Source: an uncultured Veillonellaceae bacterium
GTDB lineage: Bacteria > Bacillota > Negativicutes > Selenomonadales > Selenomonadaceae
DNA length: 64,000 bases
NCBI GenBank assembly: GCA_902801565.1
Contig: CADCIX010000012.1
Location: forward strand, 1-64,000
Reading direction: 5' to 3'
Positions 23,373 through 31,593 of the stretch are shown piece after piece. The position numbers were made by a program, and so were the translations under genes. The notes under the pieces are model-generated. The model worked only from the letters and a program-made list of their open reading frames with translations. It ran no database searches and was not told the DNA's origin. The stretch's first letter is position 1. Each line of letters opens with the position of its first letter.

Positions 23373-24971
23373 TTACTTCGCGCCGACGGGCTTGATCTCG
23401 TCGGTAATCCAGTAATAGTCAAGCGGATAAATGTGGGCATACCCAACCTTGTCTGTGTTGTAGACAATGCAGCTGTTATAGTAGCCGTCTACCAGAACGG
23501 CTGCCTCATCAATCAGGATCTGCTGCAGCTGGACCATAAGCTCCTCATACCGCTTCGGATCCATGGTAACCTGCAGTTCTTCATAGGCCTTGTCATAGGC
23601 ATCACTCTTGAAGCCGCAGTAATTATCCTTGTTCTTGCTCCACCAATTGCCCATGTAGGATGTATTGGAACCGGCAATCATGGTATTCCAGTTATTATTA
23701 TTGAGATCGTACTCACCGGCAACCAGCTTCTGCCACTGGTCGTCAGAACTTCCGTACTCACTCTTCACGCCAATGCCTATCGCCTTCAGATACTGGGTAT
23801 GGGCATCGGAGAAGTCATTCAGCAGACGGTTCGCATAAGAGACATAGCGGAGCTGGATGTTCTGTCCGTTGAGCTCGCGGATGCCATCGCCGTCCGTATC
23901 CTTGATGCCAGCATCGTCCAGCATCTTCTTGGCGCCTTCCGGATCGTATTCATCGGGATTCTTCAGCTGGTCAAAGCCATGCCCCAAAGAACTCGGGATG
24001 ACAGACGGACCGGGGCTGTACAGGCCGCCGATGGTGTTGGACTGGCAGATGGCCTTGTAGTCGATTGCCTTATGGATGGCCTGTCGCAGCGTCTTGTTTG
24101 CCAGCGGATGGCCTTCCTGCATATTCATCCAGCTGAAACCGCAACGGGTACCGGCAGTGACTTCCACCTTGAACTTCTTGTCCTCCTGCATGGCTTTCAG
24201 GTCAGCAACGCTCATGATGTTCTCCGCCAGATCGATCTGACCGGCGCGAAGCGCGTTGGCCTTGGCGGAAGCATCCCCCATGAACAGGATCTTGACCTCG
24301 TCATAAGGCGGCTTGCCGTTCCAGTAATGGGGATTGGCAACCATCTCATAGCCTACCTGGTCCTTGAAACTCTTCACCATGTAAGGGCCGGTGCCGATGG
24401 CGCCGGTGTCAAGGTTCTCGGATCCCGCAATGTCAAGGATGCACATGGAAGGGTCAGCCAGATTTGCCGGCATATCGGCATAGGCCTTCTCGGACTTGAT
24501 GGTAACAGTGCCCGCCGCATCGTCAGCCGTAACAACTGCCCCTTCATCCAGGAACTTGGTGGGATTGGTGGAGCCCTTCTTGCCTGCTTCACGAATCCAG
24601 TCCAGGGATTCCTTCACCTTGGTAGCCGTCATTTCCGTGCCGTTGCTGAACTTTACATCCTTGCGCAGCTTAAAGGTCCAGGTCTTGTAGTCATCGCTGT
24701 GGGTGGCAGATTCCGCCAGTTGAGGGACTGCCTTTACATTGTCGTCAAAGCGGAACAGCGTCTGTCCGACACCAAAACGGCTGCAGTTCCAAGCCGTGTT
24801 GACCTGAAGCGCAGGGTTGATCAGACCGTCGGAATACATCTGGCATCCAAAGGTCAATACCTTGCCGTCCTTGCCGGAATCCGCCGTCTGGCCGCCACAG
24901 CCTGCAATCACGCTGCAGGTCAGAAGGCCTGCTGCCAATAAGGAAGCGACTTTTTTGGAAAACTTTTTCAT
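23373..24971 (-). CDS. Substrate-binding lipoprotein (SBP_bac_5, NikA/DppA-like)
   Basis: A 532-residue extracytoplasmic binding protein of the family that serves peptide, nickel and metallophore importers. The signal peptide ends in the lipobox VIAGC, so the cysteine at about residue 25 is lipidated. Family blocks include ESATHSDDYKTWTFKLRKDV and FSNGTEMTATKVKESLDW. The ligand cannot be read from sequence. GGGAGGAAT precedes the start. It lies 102 nt after the first MATE gene, with only a weak hairpin between, so read-through from the cobalamin-riboswitch transcript is plausible. Confidence 0.93.
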   Translation of the reverse strand: MKKFSKKVASLLAAGLLTCSVIAGCGGQTADSGKDGKVLTFGCQMYSDGLINPALQVNTAWNCSRFGVGQTLFRFDDNVKAVPQLAESATHSDDYKTWTFKLRKDVKFSNGTEMTATKVKESLDWIREAGKKGSTNPTKFLDEGAVVTADDAAGTVTIKSEKAYADMPANLADPSMCILDIAGSENLDTGAIGTGPYMVKSFKDQVGYEMVANPHYWNGKPPYDEVKILFMGDASAKANALRAGQIDLAENIMSVADLKAMQEDKKFKVEVTAGTRCGFSWMNMQEGHPLANKTLRQAIHKAIDYKAICQSNTIGGLYSPGPSVIPSSLGHGFDQLKNPDEYDPEGAKKMLDDAGIKDTDGDGIRELNGQNIQLRYVSYANRLLNDFSDAHTQYLKAIGIGVKSEYGSSDDQWQKLVAGEYDLNNNNWNTMIAGSNTSYMGNWWSKNKDNYCGFKSDAYDKAYEELQVTMDPKRYEELMVQLQQILIDEAAVLVDGYYNSCIVYNTDKVGYAHIYPLDYYWITDEIKPVGAK

Positions 24972-25011
24972 CGAGGTTATTCCTCCCTTTCAATAATTTA
25001 TAAATAAACGA

Positions 25012-25037
25012 TGAAAGAAAAAGCATCCTTTCATCTT
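25012..25037 (-). promoter_or_regulatory. Hairpin upstream of the substrate-binding protein gene
   Basis: GATGAAAG/CTTTCATC, 8-bp arms with a 10-nt loop. On the leftward transcript it is followed by GTTTATTT. It could be a weak terminator after the MATE gene or leader structure of the lipoprotein gene. Confidence 0.4.
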
Positions 25038-25060
25038 TACTTATGTCATCCATTTCTCCC

Positions 25061-25092
25061 GGCGCACCCTCCACTAACGCGAAGGGTGCGCC
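25061..25092 (-). terminator. GC hairpin overlapping the MATE gene stop
   Basis: Perfect 10-bp arms GGCGCACCCT/AGGGTGCGCC spanning the stop codon at 25074. No T-run follows on the minus strand, so termination is likely to be partial at best. Confidence 0.45.
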
Positions 25093-26405
25093 ATCCATGT
25101 GCCCTTCCGGTAATACCAGTACAGCATGGCACCTGCCGTGCCCCATGTGATGGGATAGACGGCTGCCAGCAGACGGATGTCATGGGCCATCTGCATGAAT
25201 CCGAACAGGATTGCCGTCCGGAGCAGGCATTGATTGAAGAGCACGATATACATGGGAACCACTGACAGGCCTGCGCCTCGCAGCGTGTCCGCAAAGGTTT
25301 CAAGAAACACATAAAAGAAATAGAAGGGAAAAGCGATCCAGATAATGGTGACTCCCATGTCAATGACGGCAGGGTCGGAGTAAAAGATGCCGAAGGTCTC
25401 CCGTCCAAAGTAGAGCAGGATGGCTGCCAGCACAAGGGAGTAACCCACGCCAAACCCCAGTGTCAGGCGAAGGCCGCGCTTCACGCGGTCATAGAGCCTT
25501 GCCCCCACATTCTGCCCCGCGAAAGTCATCATGGACTGCCCCAGAGCACACAGGGGCATGTAGAACAGAAGCTCGATACGGTAGTAGGCGGTGAAGGCCG
25601 CTATGGCCACCACATCGAATCCATTAATGAAATACTGTACGAATACATTCGAAAGGGTCACCACTACGCCCTGCAGACCCGCAGGCAGGCCGATGCGGAT
25701 GATCTCCCGCATCAATGGGACGTCCACTGCCAGTTTCGATGCATGCATGACCCCGCTTTTCAGCAGATAGTACACAGAAATGAGTGCCGCAAGCACCTGG
25801 GAGAGAACCGACGACCATGCCACAGCGAGAATGCCGTTCTCCATGTACACGATAAACAGATAATTGGTCACAACATGAATGATGCCGCACACCAGCTGGA
25901 TCAGCATGGGAGTCTGTGAATTGCCAAGAGCCCGCATGACACCCGCCGCCATATTGAAGACCAGCATGAATACCAGGCCGAGGAAGAATACCTCCACATA
26001 ATCAAAGGCATCCTGAAAGATGCTCGCCGGGGTATCCACCACACGCAAGAATTCGGAGGCGGAAAGCTCGCCAACAATGGTCAGCAGAACACCGCCAATG
26101 AGCCCAAGGGCCATCGACGTATGGATGGATTTGCTGAGCTGTACCTCATCCCTGCGTCCAAAGGCCTGGGCAATGACGACACCTGCGCCGATGCTGATGC
26201 CCGTGAACAGGTTGACGAGGGCCGAGTTCAAGAGCACGCTGGCCCCCACAGCCGCCGAAGCCTCCACACCCAAAAAATTGCTGACAAAGAGGATGTCGAC
26301 GGTGGTATAAAGCTGTTGGATCAAGCTGGCTCCCAAGAGGGGCATCGCGAACAGCAACAGCCTCCGGGCGATGGAGCCCTGGGTAAGGTCCAGAGTCTTA
26401 GCCAA
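25074..26405 (-). CDS. MATE-family efflux transporter
   Basis: A 443-residue exporter with the MATE signature start LDLTQGSIARRLLLFAMPLL and TTVDILFVSNFLG. About twelve helices are visible, with the second half from near residue 240. It begins at a TTG (26405) whose first bases overlap the end of the zinc-hydrolase gene by 8 nt, so its expression is tied to that gene and thus to the cobalamin riboswitch. The exported molecule is unknown. It is a different paralogue from the MATE at 18403-19731. Confidence 0.9.
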   Translation of the reverse strand: MAKTLDLTQGSIARRLLLFAMPLLGASLIQQLYTTVDILFVSNFLGVEASAAVGASVLLNSALVNLFTGISIGAGVVIAQAFGRRDEVQLSKSIHTSMALGLIGGVLLTIVGELSASEFLRVVDTPASIFQDAFDYVEVFFLGLVFMLVFNMAAGVMRALGNSQTPMLIQLVCGIIHVVTNYLFIVYMENGILAVAWSSVLSQVLAALISVYYLLKSGVMHASKLAVDVPLMREIIRIGLPAGLQGVVVTLSNVFVQYFINGFDVVAIAAFTAYYRIELLFYMPLCALGQSMMTFAGQNVGARLYDRVKRGLRLTLGFGVGYSLVLAAILLYFGRETFGIFYSDPAVIDMGVTIIWIAFPFYFFYVFLETFADTLRGAGLSVVPMYIVLFNQCLLRTAILFGFMQMAHDIRLLAAVYPITWGTAGAMLYWYYRKGTWMAHPSR

Positions 26406-27435
26406 TCTTCTTCACATCTCCCGGCACCGCATTGGTGTGAACATGGGTTTGCGAAGCCTGGGGCACATAGCCCTCCGGCAGTTCCGCGTAAGCGCAGAGC
26501 ACCCGGCCCGGGGTGATGGAAAAGGCCGGTGTCATATAGAGCATGATGCCGCTGAACTTGGCATGGAATTCCTCCTGTTTCTCACCAAAGAAATCAGTGG
26601 TATAGCCCAGCAACTCTCCCTTTTCCACCATTTCGCCGCTGTGCTTTGCGTGGTACCAGCAAGCCGGCCTGTCAGCCTCAAGGTATTCGATCCTGGTCAG
26701 TTCCTGTGGCGTGAAAGTGTGGAGATGACTGTGATCGTACCCGGGCGTCATGCCCACATGCTTCAGCACGTGCATGACATCATCCTTGTACGCGTCGATG
26801 TCCTCGCGGCAGCAGAATCCCGTGCCGCCGCGCTCCACAAGAATGCTGGGCACACCGTTGAGTGCGGCGCAGTTATACGCCCCCGTTGTCGCGGTGGAGC
26901 GGACCATGTATTCCACATTGATCTGGCTTGCAAGCTCCCGCGACTTATTATTGACCTCTTCCGAAGCGTTTCCGGGGAAGTAGGCATAGGGATGCAGATC
27001 CTCCTGAAGGTCGCCGCTGTGCAGGTCAAGGTAGTAATCCGCCTTGAGGATGAATTCATGCAGCAGGAAATCGGCGAGCTTATAGGTGCGGCTGAGGGTT
27101 GAGTTGCCGGGAAAGACGCGGTTCAGATTCAGTCCATCCTCGGGACCGAGCTCCGCCATGCGCGCCCAAAAAGCCGAAACATTCACCGGGTGCATGAGGA
27201 TGAGACAGCCGTGAATTTCTTCGGGATCCAGATCCCTGCCCAATTCCATGGACGCGGCAATCCCCGGATACTCGCTGCCGTGCACGCCGGAGGTAACCAG
27301 CACGGTGGGGCCGTCATATTTTCCGTTGATGAAGGTTGTTGGAATGGCATTTAACGTGCGCGGCACATCAACAAGCGTGCGAAATTTGGTGCATGGTTCC
27401 ACATGAAAATTCGAGAAACAGACAGTATGTAACAT
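26398..27435 (-). CDS. M14-like zinc hydrolase (succinylglutamate desuccinylase/aspartoacylase family)
   Basis: A 345-residue cytoplasmic zinc enzyme of the AstE/AspA branch of M14 carboxypeptidases. Zinc ligands are in GVHGSEYPG (HxxE) and in YYLDLHSGD (His). The catalytic Glu is probably in SILVERGG, and GLNLNRVFPG is another family block. The family cleaves N-acyl amino acids or small amide bonds. No signal peptide is present. AAAGGAGAAT precedes the ATG at 27435. It is the first gene behind a cobalamin riboswitch and two terminators, an unusual setting for this family. It may hydrolyse an amide in a cargo brought in by the downstream importer; that is inference. Confidence 0.85.
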   Translation of the reverse strand: MLHTVCFSNFHVEPCTKFRTLVDVPRTLNAIPTTFINGKYDGPTVLVTSGVHGSEYPGIAASMELGRDLDPEEIHGCLILMHPVNVSAFWARMAELGPEDGLNLNRVFPGNSTLSRTYKLADFLLHEFILKADYYLDLHSGDLQEDLHPYAYFPGNASEEVNNKSRELASQINVEYMVRSTATTGAYNCAALNGVPSILVERGGTGFCCREDIDAYKDDVMHVLKHVGMTPGYDHSHLHTFTPQELTRIEYLEADRPACWYHAKHSGEMVEKGELLGYTTDFFGEKQEEFHAKFSGIMLYMTPAFSITPGRVLCAYAELPEGYVPQASQTHVHTNAVPGDVKKIG

Positions 27436-27455
27436 ATATTCTCCTTTGTTTCAAT

Positions 27456-27484
27456 AAAAAAACCCTTTTCCCGCAAGAAAAGGG
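27456..27484 (-). terminator. Second tandem terminator of the cobalamin leader
   Basis: Read on the minus strand, CCCTTTT/AAAAGGG with an 8-nt loop followed by seven T. It ends about 10 nt before the ribosome site of the zinc-hydrolase gene. Confidence 0.85.
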
Positions 27485-27500
27485 CATAGTTATACTGCAG

Positions 27501-27530
27501 AAAAAAAATCCTGAACACCGCCAGGATTTT
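27501..27530 (-). terminator. First tandem terminator of the cobalamin leader
   Basis: Read on the minus strand, AAAATCCTG/CAGGATTTT with a short loop followed by eight T. This is probably the expression platform of the aptamer just upstream. Confidence 0.88.
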
Positions 27531-27607
27531 CCGTTACAGACGCATCTGCAAATCCCCATCCCCATCGCTCGCGGGTCACAGAAGCCTTGCGGGGCTCCCC
27601 CACAGGT

Positions 27608-27760
27608 TCCTACGGTGATTGTCAATCAGGCAGTTCTCCTGGCTCCAGGTCATCGCTCCCCCGTGCCTTCCCAAGGCTCTCGCCCCAGTGACATAACTAT
27701 ACGGGTTTGCTCTCTGCTACAGTGGCGGGACCGCGCCGGATTCTACCGGACTTCCCTATT
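27608..27760 (-). promoter_or_regulatory. Cobalamin riboswitch
   Basis: On the minus strand the conserved elements come in order: AGGGAAGTCCGGTAGAATCC, GCGGTCCCGCCACTGT, then CACTGGGGCGAGAGCC and TGGGAAGGC, and the B12 box GAGCCAGGAGAACTGCC (about 27645-27629). It is followed by two intrinsic terminators, so bound adenosylcobalamin should stop transcription of the zinc hydrolase, MATE exporter and, by read-through, the ABC importer. Confidence 0.94.
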
Positions 27761-27762
27761 AA

Positions 27763-27930
27763 GTCTTAGGAACTGTACATCAATAATCGCTTCATTCTGC
27801 TTGTCTGAATCCGCCATGGCTGCGTTGTCGTCGTTCGACATAGCCCCGCTATGACTCACTCCTCCGCCTTGTCATGACGAATCCATTCTGCGCATACTGT
27901 AGCGATTATTTTCGCCCAATTCCTTACGAC
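27763..27930. repeat. Divergent MITE-like inverted-repeat element in the riboswitch leader
   Basis: Imperfect terminal inverted repeats of about 29 bp (left GTCTTAGGAACTG..., right GTCGTAAGGAATTG... read inward), each ending in AATAATCGC. A central hairpin CATAGC/GCTATG follows a TGCGTTGTC segment. The layout and central segment resemble the CTAGTGTCCC elements at 55.7 and 60.4 kb. It lies between the promoter and the cobalamin aptamer. Confidence 0.6.
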
Positions 27931-27991
27931 ACCTGATCCAATCCATATTCAACTGTAACTCCTGCAGGAAAGTCCCTACAGATTTGAAACT

Positions 27992-28020
27992 ATTGTATCA
28001 CTTCCAAAGTCCCATGTCAA
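27992..28020 (-). promoter_or_regulatory. Promoter of the cobalamin-riboswitch operon
   Basis: -35 TTGACA (28020-28015), a 17-nt spacer and -10 TACAAT (27997-27992) on the minus strand. The transcript would have a leader of more than 500 nt before the first gene. Confidence 0.75.
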
Positions 28021-28183
28021 TCAAATGGGGGCCTTATTGTCCCTTCTATTATTCAAATAAGACAGTAAATATATATTGACATGCCTGAAGAAGCAATCAT
28101 TTCAAACAAAAAAATTTCTTTCTTCTTATTATATATTATGATATAATTCTCTAAAAAAATCCAAAAGAAACGGAGCCTTTCCC

Positions 28184-29818
28184 ATGGATGATCATCCTTC
28201 CAATAAAAGAAACAAAAATTCCTTTGCGTCATCCCTTGTATGGCAGCAAAAACCGCTCAGCAAATCGGAAATATCGGCTCTGGAATACGATGAATGCCGG
28301 AAAATGTCCATCCGCACCAAGATCATCCTCTTCCTCGCCGCCGCCCTCTTCATTTTCGGTTTTCTTTCCGTCCTCATCAGCTACCAGGTCTATATGGATT
28401 CCGCCATCCAGCATCACAAGCATATCGGCGAAGGCATGGCAAGGCTGGTCGTCAGTGCCATCAATCCAAACAAGGTAAACGAATACCTTGCCCTTGGCAG
28501 TACCGCAGAAGGATATGAAGAAACAAAACGCACATTGTACCGCATCAAGGAAACCATGCCTGCCACCGAGTTCATCTATGTCTACAAGATTGAAGAAGAT
28601 GGCTGCCATGTGGTATTTGACCTGGACACTGACACAGTGAAAGGAGAGGCTCCCGGAACTGTTATCCCTCTTGATGATTCCCTGCAAGAACACCGCCCGT
28701 TGCTCCTGCAAGGAGGAAACATCCATTCCATCCTTTCCGAAGACAAAGAACATGGCTGGCTTCTCGGCATATACAGCCCTATTTACGATGAGAAAGGCGT
28801 CTGCCAGTGCTATGCCGCCATCGACATTTCCATAGACCACATCCAGACCGAGGCAAGGGATTTCATTGTGACGCAGAGCCTTCTCTTTCTCTTCATCCTT
28901 GTTGTCATCCTTCTCGCCGCCTTCTGGCTTGCCAAGTACAACCTGATTCTCCCCATCAACACCATGGCACATTCTGCCGGCATATTCGCCTACCACAACG
29001 AGGAAGCCCTGGAAAAGAGCCTGGAAAGAATCAGCAAACTCGATATACGCACAGGGGATGAGGTGGAAAACCTTTACCGCTCCTTTGTCACCATGACGAG
29101 AAACAGTGTCCGCTACATGACGGATATCCGCAAGAAAAGCGAGACCATCGCCAAGATGCAGACTGCCCTGATCCTGACCCTTGCTGACATGGTGGAGCGC
29201 CGGGACAAGAATACAGGGCAGCATATCAGGAAAACGGCAGCCTATGTGAAGATCATCGCGGAGGAAATGCAACGCAGGGGCATCTACCCGGAAATACTGA
29301 CCGACGAATACGTCCAGAACATGGTGGAATCCGCGCCGTTGCACGATGTGGGGAAAATCACCATTCCCGACGCCATCCTGAACAAGCCCGGCAAACTGAC
29401 CGAGGAGGAATTCGAGCTGATGAAGTCCCATTCCTCTGCGGGAGGGAAAATCATCGACACTCTTATCGAAACAGTTCCCGACTCCGATTATCTGTATGAG
29501 GCAAAGAATCTGGCGACATATCACCATGAACGATGGGATGGAACGGGCTATCCCGCAGGGCTCTCCGGGGAGGGAATCCCCCTTTCCTCGCGCATCATGG
29601 CCGTGGCAGACGTTTTCGATGCCCTGATATCGACACGAAGTTACAAAAAGGGCTTTCCCTATGAAAAGGCTCTTGAAATCATCCAGGAGGAAAGCGGCTC
29701 CCACTTCGACCCGAATGTGGTCGACGCCTTCCTTGCATCCAAGGACAAGATATTGGCCATCGCAGAAGAATTCCATGAGATGGAATTGGACCATTTCTCC
29801 TTCGGGAAAAATCTTTGA
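28184..29818 (+). CDS. Membrane sensor with HD-GYP phosphodiesterase domain
   Basis: A 544-residue protein. There is a membrane helix at about 46-67, an extracytoplasmic sensor domain at about 68-227, a second helix at about 228-250, a linker resembling HAMP, and an HD-GYP domain from about 320. Catalytic motifs are intact: APLHDVGKITIPD, HHERWDGTGYP (the GYP) and RIMAVADVFDAL. HD-GYP enzymes hydrolyse cyclic di-GMP, so it should link an outside signal to motility or surface behaviour. GGAG precedes the ATG at 28184. It is followed 15 nt later by a MNT/HEPN pair, probably unrelated in function. Confidence 0.9.
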   Translation: MDDHPSNKRNKNSFASSLVWQQKPLSKSEISALEYDECRKMSIRTKIILFLAAALFIFGFLSVLISYQVYMDSAIQHHKHIGEGMARLVVSAINPNKVNEYLALGSTAEGYEETKRTLYRIKETMPATEFIYVYKIEEDGCHVVFDLDTDTVKGEAPGTVIPLDDSLQEHRPLLLQGGNIHSILSEDKEHGWLLGIYSPIYDEKGVCQCYAAIDISIDHIQTEARDFIVTQSLLFLFILVVILLAAFWLAKYNLILPINTMAHSAGIFAYHNEEALEKSLERISKLDIRTGDEVENLYRSFVTMTRNSVRYMTDIRKKSETIAKMQTALILTLADMVERRDKNTGQHIRKTAAYVKIIAEEMQRRGIYPEILTDEYVQNMVESAPLHDVGKITIPDAILNKPGKLTEEEFELMKSHSSAGGKIIDTLIETVPDSDYLYEAKNLATYHHERWDGTGYPAGLSGEGIPLSSRIMAVADVFDALISTRSYKKGFPYEKALEIIQEESGSHFDPNVVDAFLASKDKILAIAEEFHEMELDHFSFGKNL

Positions 29819-29833
29819 TTAAGGAAGCCTGAC

Positions 29834-30118
29834 ATGAACCTGCCAAAGAAAATACATCAAGGCATTCTCAACCTGGCAAAAAAATACCAACTATCCAAAG
29901 TCATCCTCTTCGGCAGCCGGGCACGGGGAGATAACAAAGAAAGAAGCGATATAGACCTGGCAGTATCGGGAGGCGATGTCATTCGCTTCTCCCTTGACGC
30001 AGACGAGGATTTGCCCACATTGCTTATGTTCGATGTAGTGAACCTTGATGCCCCACTGCAGAAAGACTTGCTGGAATCCATCCGGAAAGAGGGAATTGTT
30101 CTCTATGAAAAAAGTTGA
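29834..30118 (+). CDS. MNT-domain nucleotidyltransferase antitoxin
   Basis: A 94-residue minimal nucleotidyltransferase. The catalytic motif GSRARGDNKERSDIDLAV has the GS and DxD residues intact. In studied HEPN-MNT pairs the MNT protein neutralises its partner by adding AMP groups to it. It overlaps the HEPN gene by 14 nt, the usual coupled arrangement. Confidence 0.85.
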   Translation: MNLPKKIHQGILNLAKKYQLSKVILFGSRARGDNKERSDIDLAVSGGDVIRFSLDADEDLPTLLMFDVVNLDAPLQKDLLESIRKEGIVLYEKS

Positions 30119-30494
30119 AAACTTCTTCCGCGCTTTAAAAAACCTAAAAGAAATCGAAGGAAAAGAACCTCCCTTCGATACGATCAGCTTAACCGGAATG
30201 GTATCCCTTTTTGAAATATGCTTCGAACAATCCTGGAATGCCATGAAGGAGCAGCTGGAAGCCTGTGGATACGGAGGTCACAAGACCGGATCACCAAAAG
30301 CCGTCATCAAACTGGCCTACCAATCGGAAATGATTGATGACGAAGCTTCTTGGCTGGCCGCTCTTCAAGCCAGAAACAATGTTGCACATTCCTACAATGA
30401 ATCCATTGCTCTTTCCATTATCCGAGAAAGTCAAAAAATATATATTGAAATGTTCGAGAAATTGCAGAAAGAATTGCAGGAACATTGGATGTAA
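30105..30494 (+). CDS. HEPN-domain toxin (nucleotidyltransferase partner)
   Basis: A 129-residue all-helical protein of the HI0074/HEPN type. The RNase motif RNNVAH (Rx4H) near residue 96 is intact. FEICFEQSWNAMKEQL is the helix typical of the nucleotidyltransferase substrate-binding subfamily. Start at ATG 30105, overlapping the MNT gene; the frame is open to 30045 without support. It likely cuts RNA when freed from its partner. Confidence 0.83.
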   Translation: MKKVENFFRALKNLKEIEGKEPPFDTISLTGMVSLFEICFEQSWNAMKEQLEACGYGGHKTGSPKAVIKLAYQSEMIDDEASWLAALQARNNVAHSYNESIALSIIRESQKIYIEMFEKLQKELQEHWM

Positions 30495-30528
30495 AAAGGA
30501 GGACTGCTACGGCAGTCCTCTCTTTTAT
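30493..30528. terminator. Bidirectional terminator
   Basis: Perfect 9-bp stem GAGGACTGC/GCAGTCCTC with T-rich flanks on both strands, between the convergent HEPN and esterase genes. Confidence 0.85.
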
Positions 30529-31514
30529 TTCGTCTTGGACTTCTTCTCCTTTACCTTCATATGCTTGTCCAGGAATCTGAAGATCTTCTCCATATTCTCC
30601 TCGCCCATGAAATCCTTCACATGATGTCCCGCACCCTCCAGGGAAACAAAGGTCACATTGCTGGAACCGATGGTGTGACGCAGCCTGTCAGCGAAGCGCT
30701 CGCTCTGGGTGATGGGGCAGACATTGTCTGCAGTACCATGCTCGATAAAGAAAGGAACCGCATCTGCCGATATGTAGCGGGTAGGGTCGTGGAATGCCAC
30801 CAGATCCGGTATGCTCTGGATAGGCGCTCCATACATCTCCATGCCATATGCTTCTTCATTGCGGGGCAAGGCAGGTGTGATGCCAAGGCTCTTGAAATCA
30901 CTGTCCATGTGTACCTCATCCAGGGCAGGAAACAATACCACAGCAGCATTGACACGGCTGCTCTGCCCACGGGGCCCAACCGATAAATCATCCAATTCAC
31001 GATGGCTCGAGGTCGTTCCGATAAACGCCGCAAGCTTCCCGCCAAAGGAATCTCCCCATGCGGCAACATGGGAACCATCCAGATGGAACTTGGAGGCATT
31101 TGCCTTCAGGAAACGGACAGCCGCCTTGACATCCATCACATCGGCAGGAAAACGTGCTTCCTCCGCCTCACGATAGTTGACACAGGCCACGGCATAGCCA
31201 CGGGAAAGCCCCATCAACGGTGCTTCCATCTCCGGTCCTGTCTTGTCCTCATGACGTCCATGGAATGCAACGATGACCGGGTATGGCCCCTTGCCCGTAG
31301 ACGGCAGATAGATATCCATTTTCTGCTTTCCAGACAGACTGCCATAAGCAACATCTTTCCACTCTGTCGGCTTGTTCTCCGCAGCCTGCGCATCGGCAGT
31401 CTCCTTTGCGTCCTTTGCCGCAGCATCCACAGGAGACGGCAGGCATAATACAGCCATGCACAGAACCATCATCCATGCGGAAATCACTCGAAACAATCCC
31501 GCTTCCTTCTTCAT
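30525..31514 (-). CDS. Exported alpha/beta-hydrolase (esterase/lipase-like)
   Basis: A 329-residue secreted hydrolase with signal peptide residues 1-31 (ending near SPVDAAAK). Family motifs are VIVAFHGR (oxyanion strand), AAWGDSFGGKLA (nucleophile elbow GxSxG), and the Asp and His in EHGTADNVCP and GAGHHVKDF. The shape is that of BD-FAE or hormone-sensitive-lipase-like enzymes acting on small esters, possibly feruloyl or acetyl groups on plant sugars. The start is the ATG at 31514 after GGTGGAG; an open frame to 31613 overlaps the pfkA terminator and is unlikely to be used. Confidence 0.85.
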   Translation of the reverse strand: MKKEAGLFRVISAWMMVLCMAVLCLPSPVDAAAKDAKETADAQAAENKPTEWKDVAYGSLSGKQKMDIYLPSTGKGPYPVIVAFHGRHEDKTGPEMEAPLMGLSRGYAVACVNYREAEEARFPADVMDVKAAVRFLKANASKFHLDGSHVAAWGDSFGGKLAAFIGTTSSHRELDDLSVGPRGQSSRVNAAVVLFPALDEVHMDSDFKSLGITPALPRNEEAYGMEMYGAPIQSIPDLVAFHDPTRYISADAVPFFIEHGTADNVCPITQSERFADRLRHTIGSSNVTFVSLEGAGHHVKDFMGEENMEKIFRFLDKHMKVKEKKSKTK

Positions 31515-31541
31515 ATCCTTCTCCACCTTTCTCCAAGAAAA

Positions 31542-31574
31542 ATGGATATCCGAAGCAAGCCATCGGATATCCAT
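31542..31574 (-). terminator. Terminator of pfkA
   Basis: On the minus strand, ATGGATATCCG and CGGATATCCAT pair around a short loop and are followed by TTTTTC. Confidence 0.85.
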
Positions 31575-31593
31575 CTTTTTACATAATCGATCA

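Noticed and set aside
23274-24941. Plus-strand open frame opposite the substrate-binding lipoprotein
   Set aside because: The minus-strand protein has a lipobox and SBP_bac_5 motifs. The opposite frame resembles nothing and has no ribosome site.
27781-27930. tRNA or small RNA gene upstream of the cobalamin riboswitch
   Set aside because: The hairpin pattern fits an inverted-repeat element and lacks tRNA signatures such as the T-arm GGTTCGAATCC.
28229-29794. Minus-strand open frame opposite the HD-GYP gene
   Set aside because: Product is a low-information shadow; the HD-GYP frame is complete and motif-rich.
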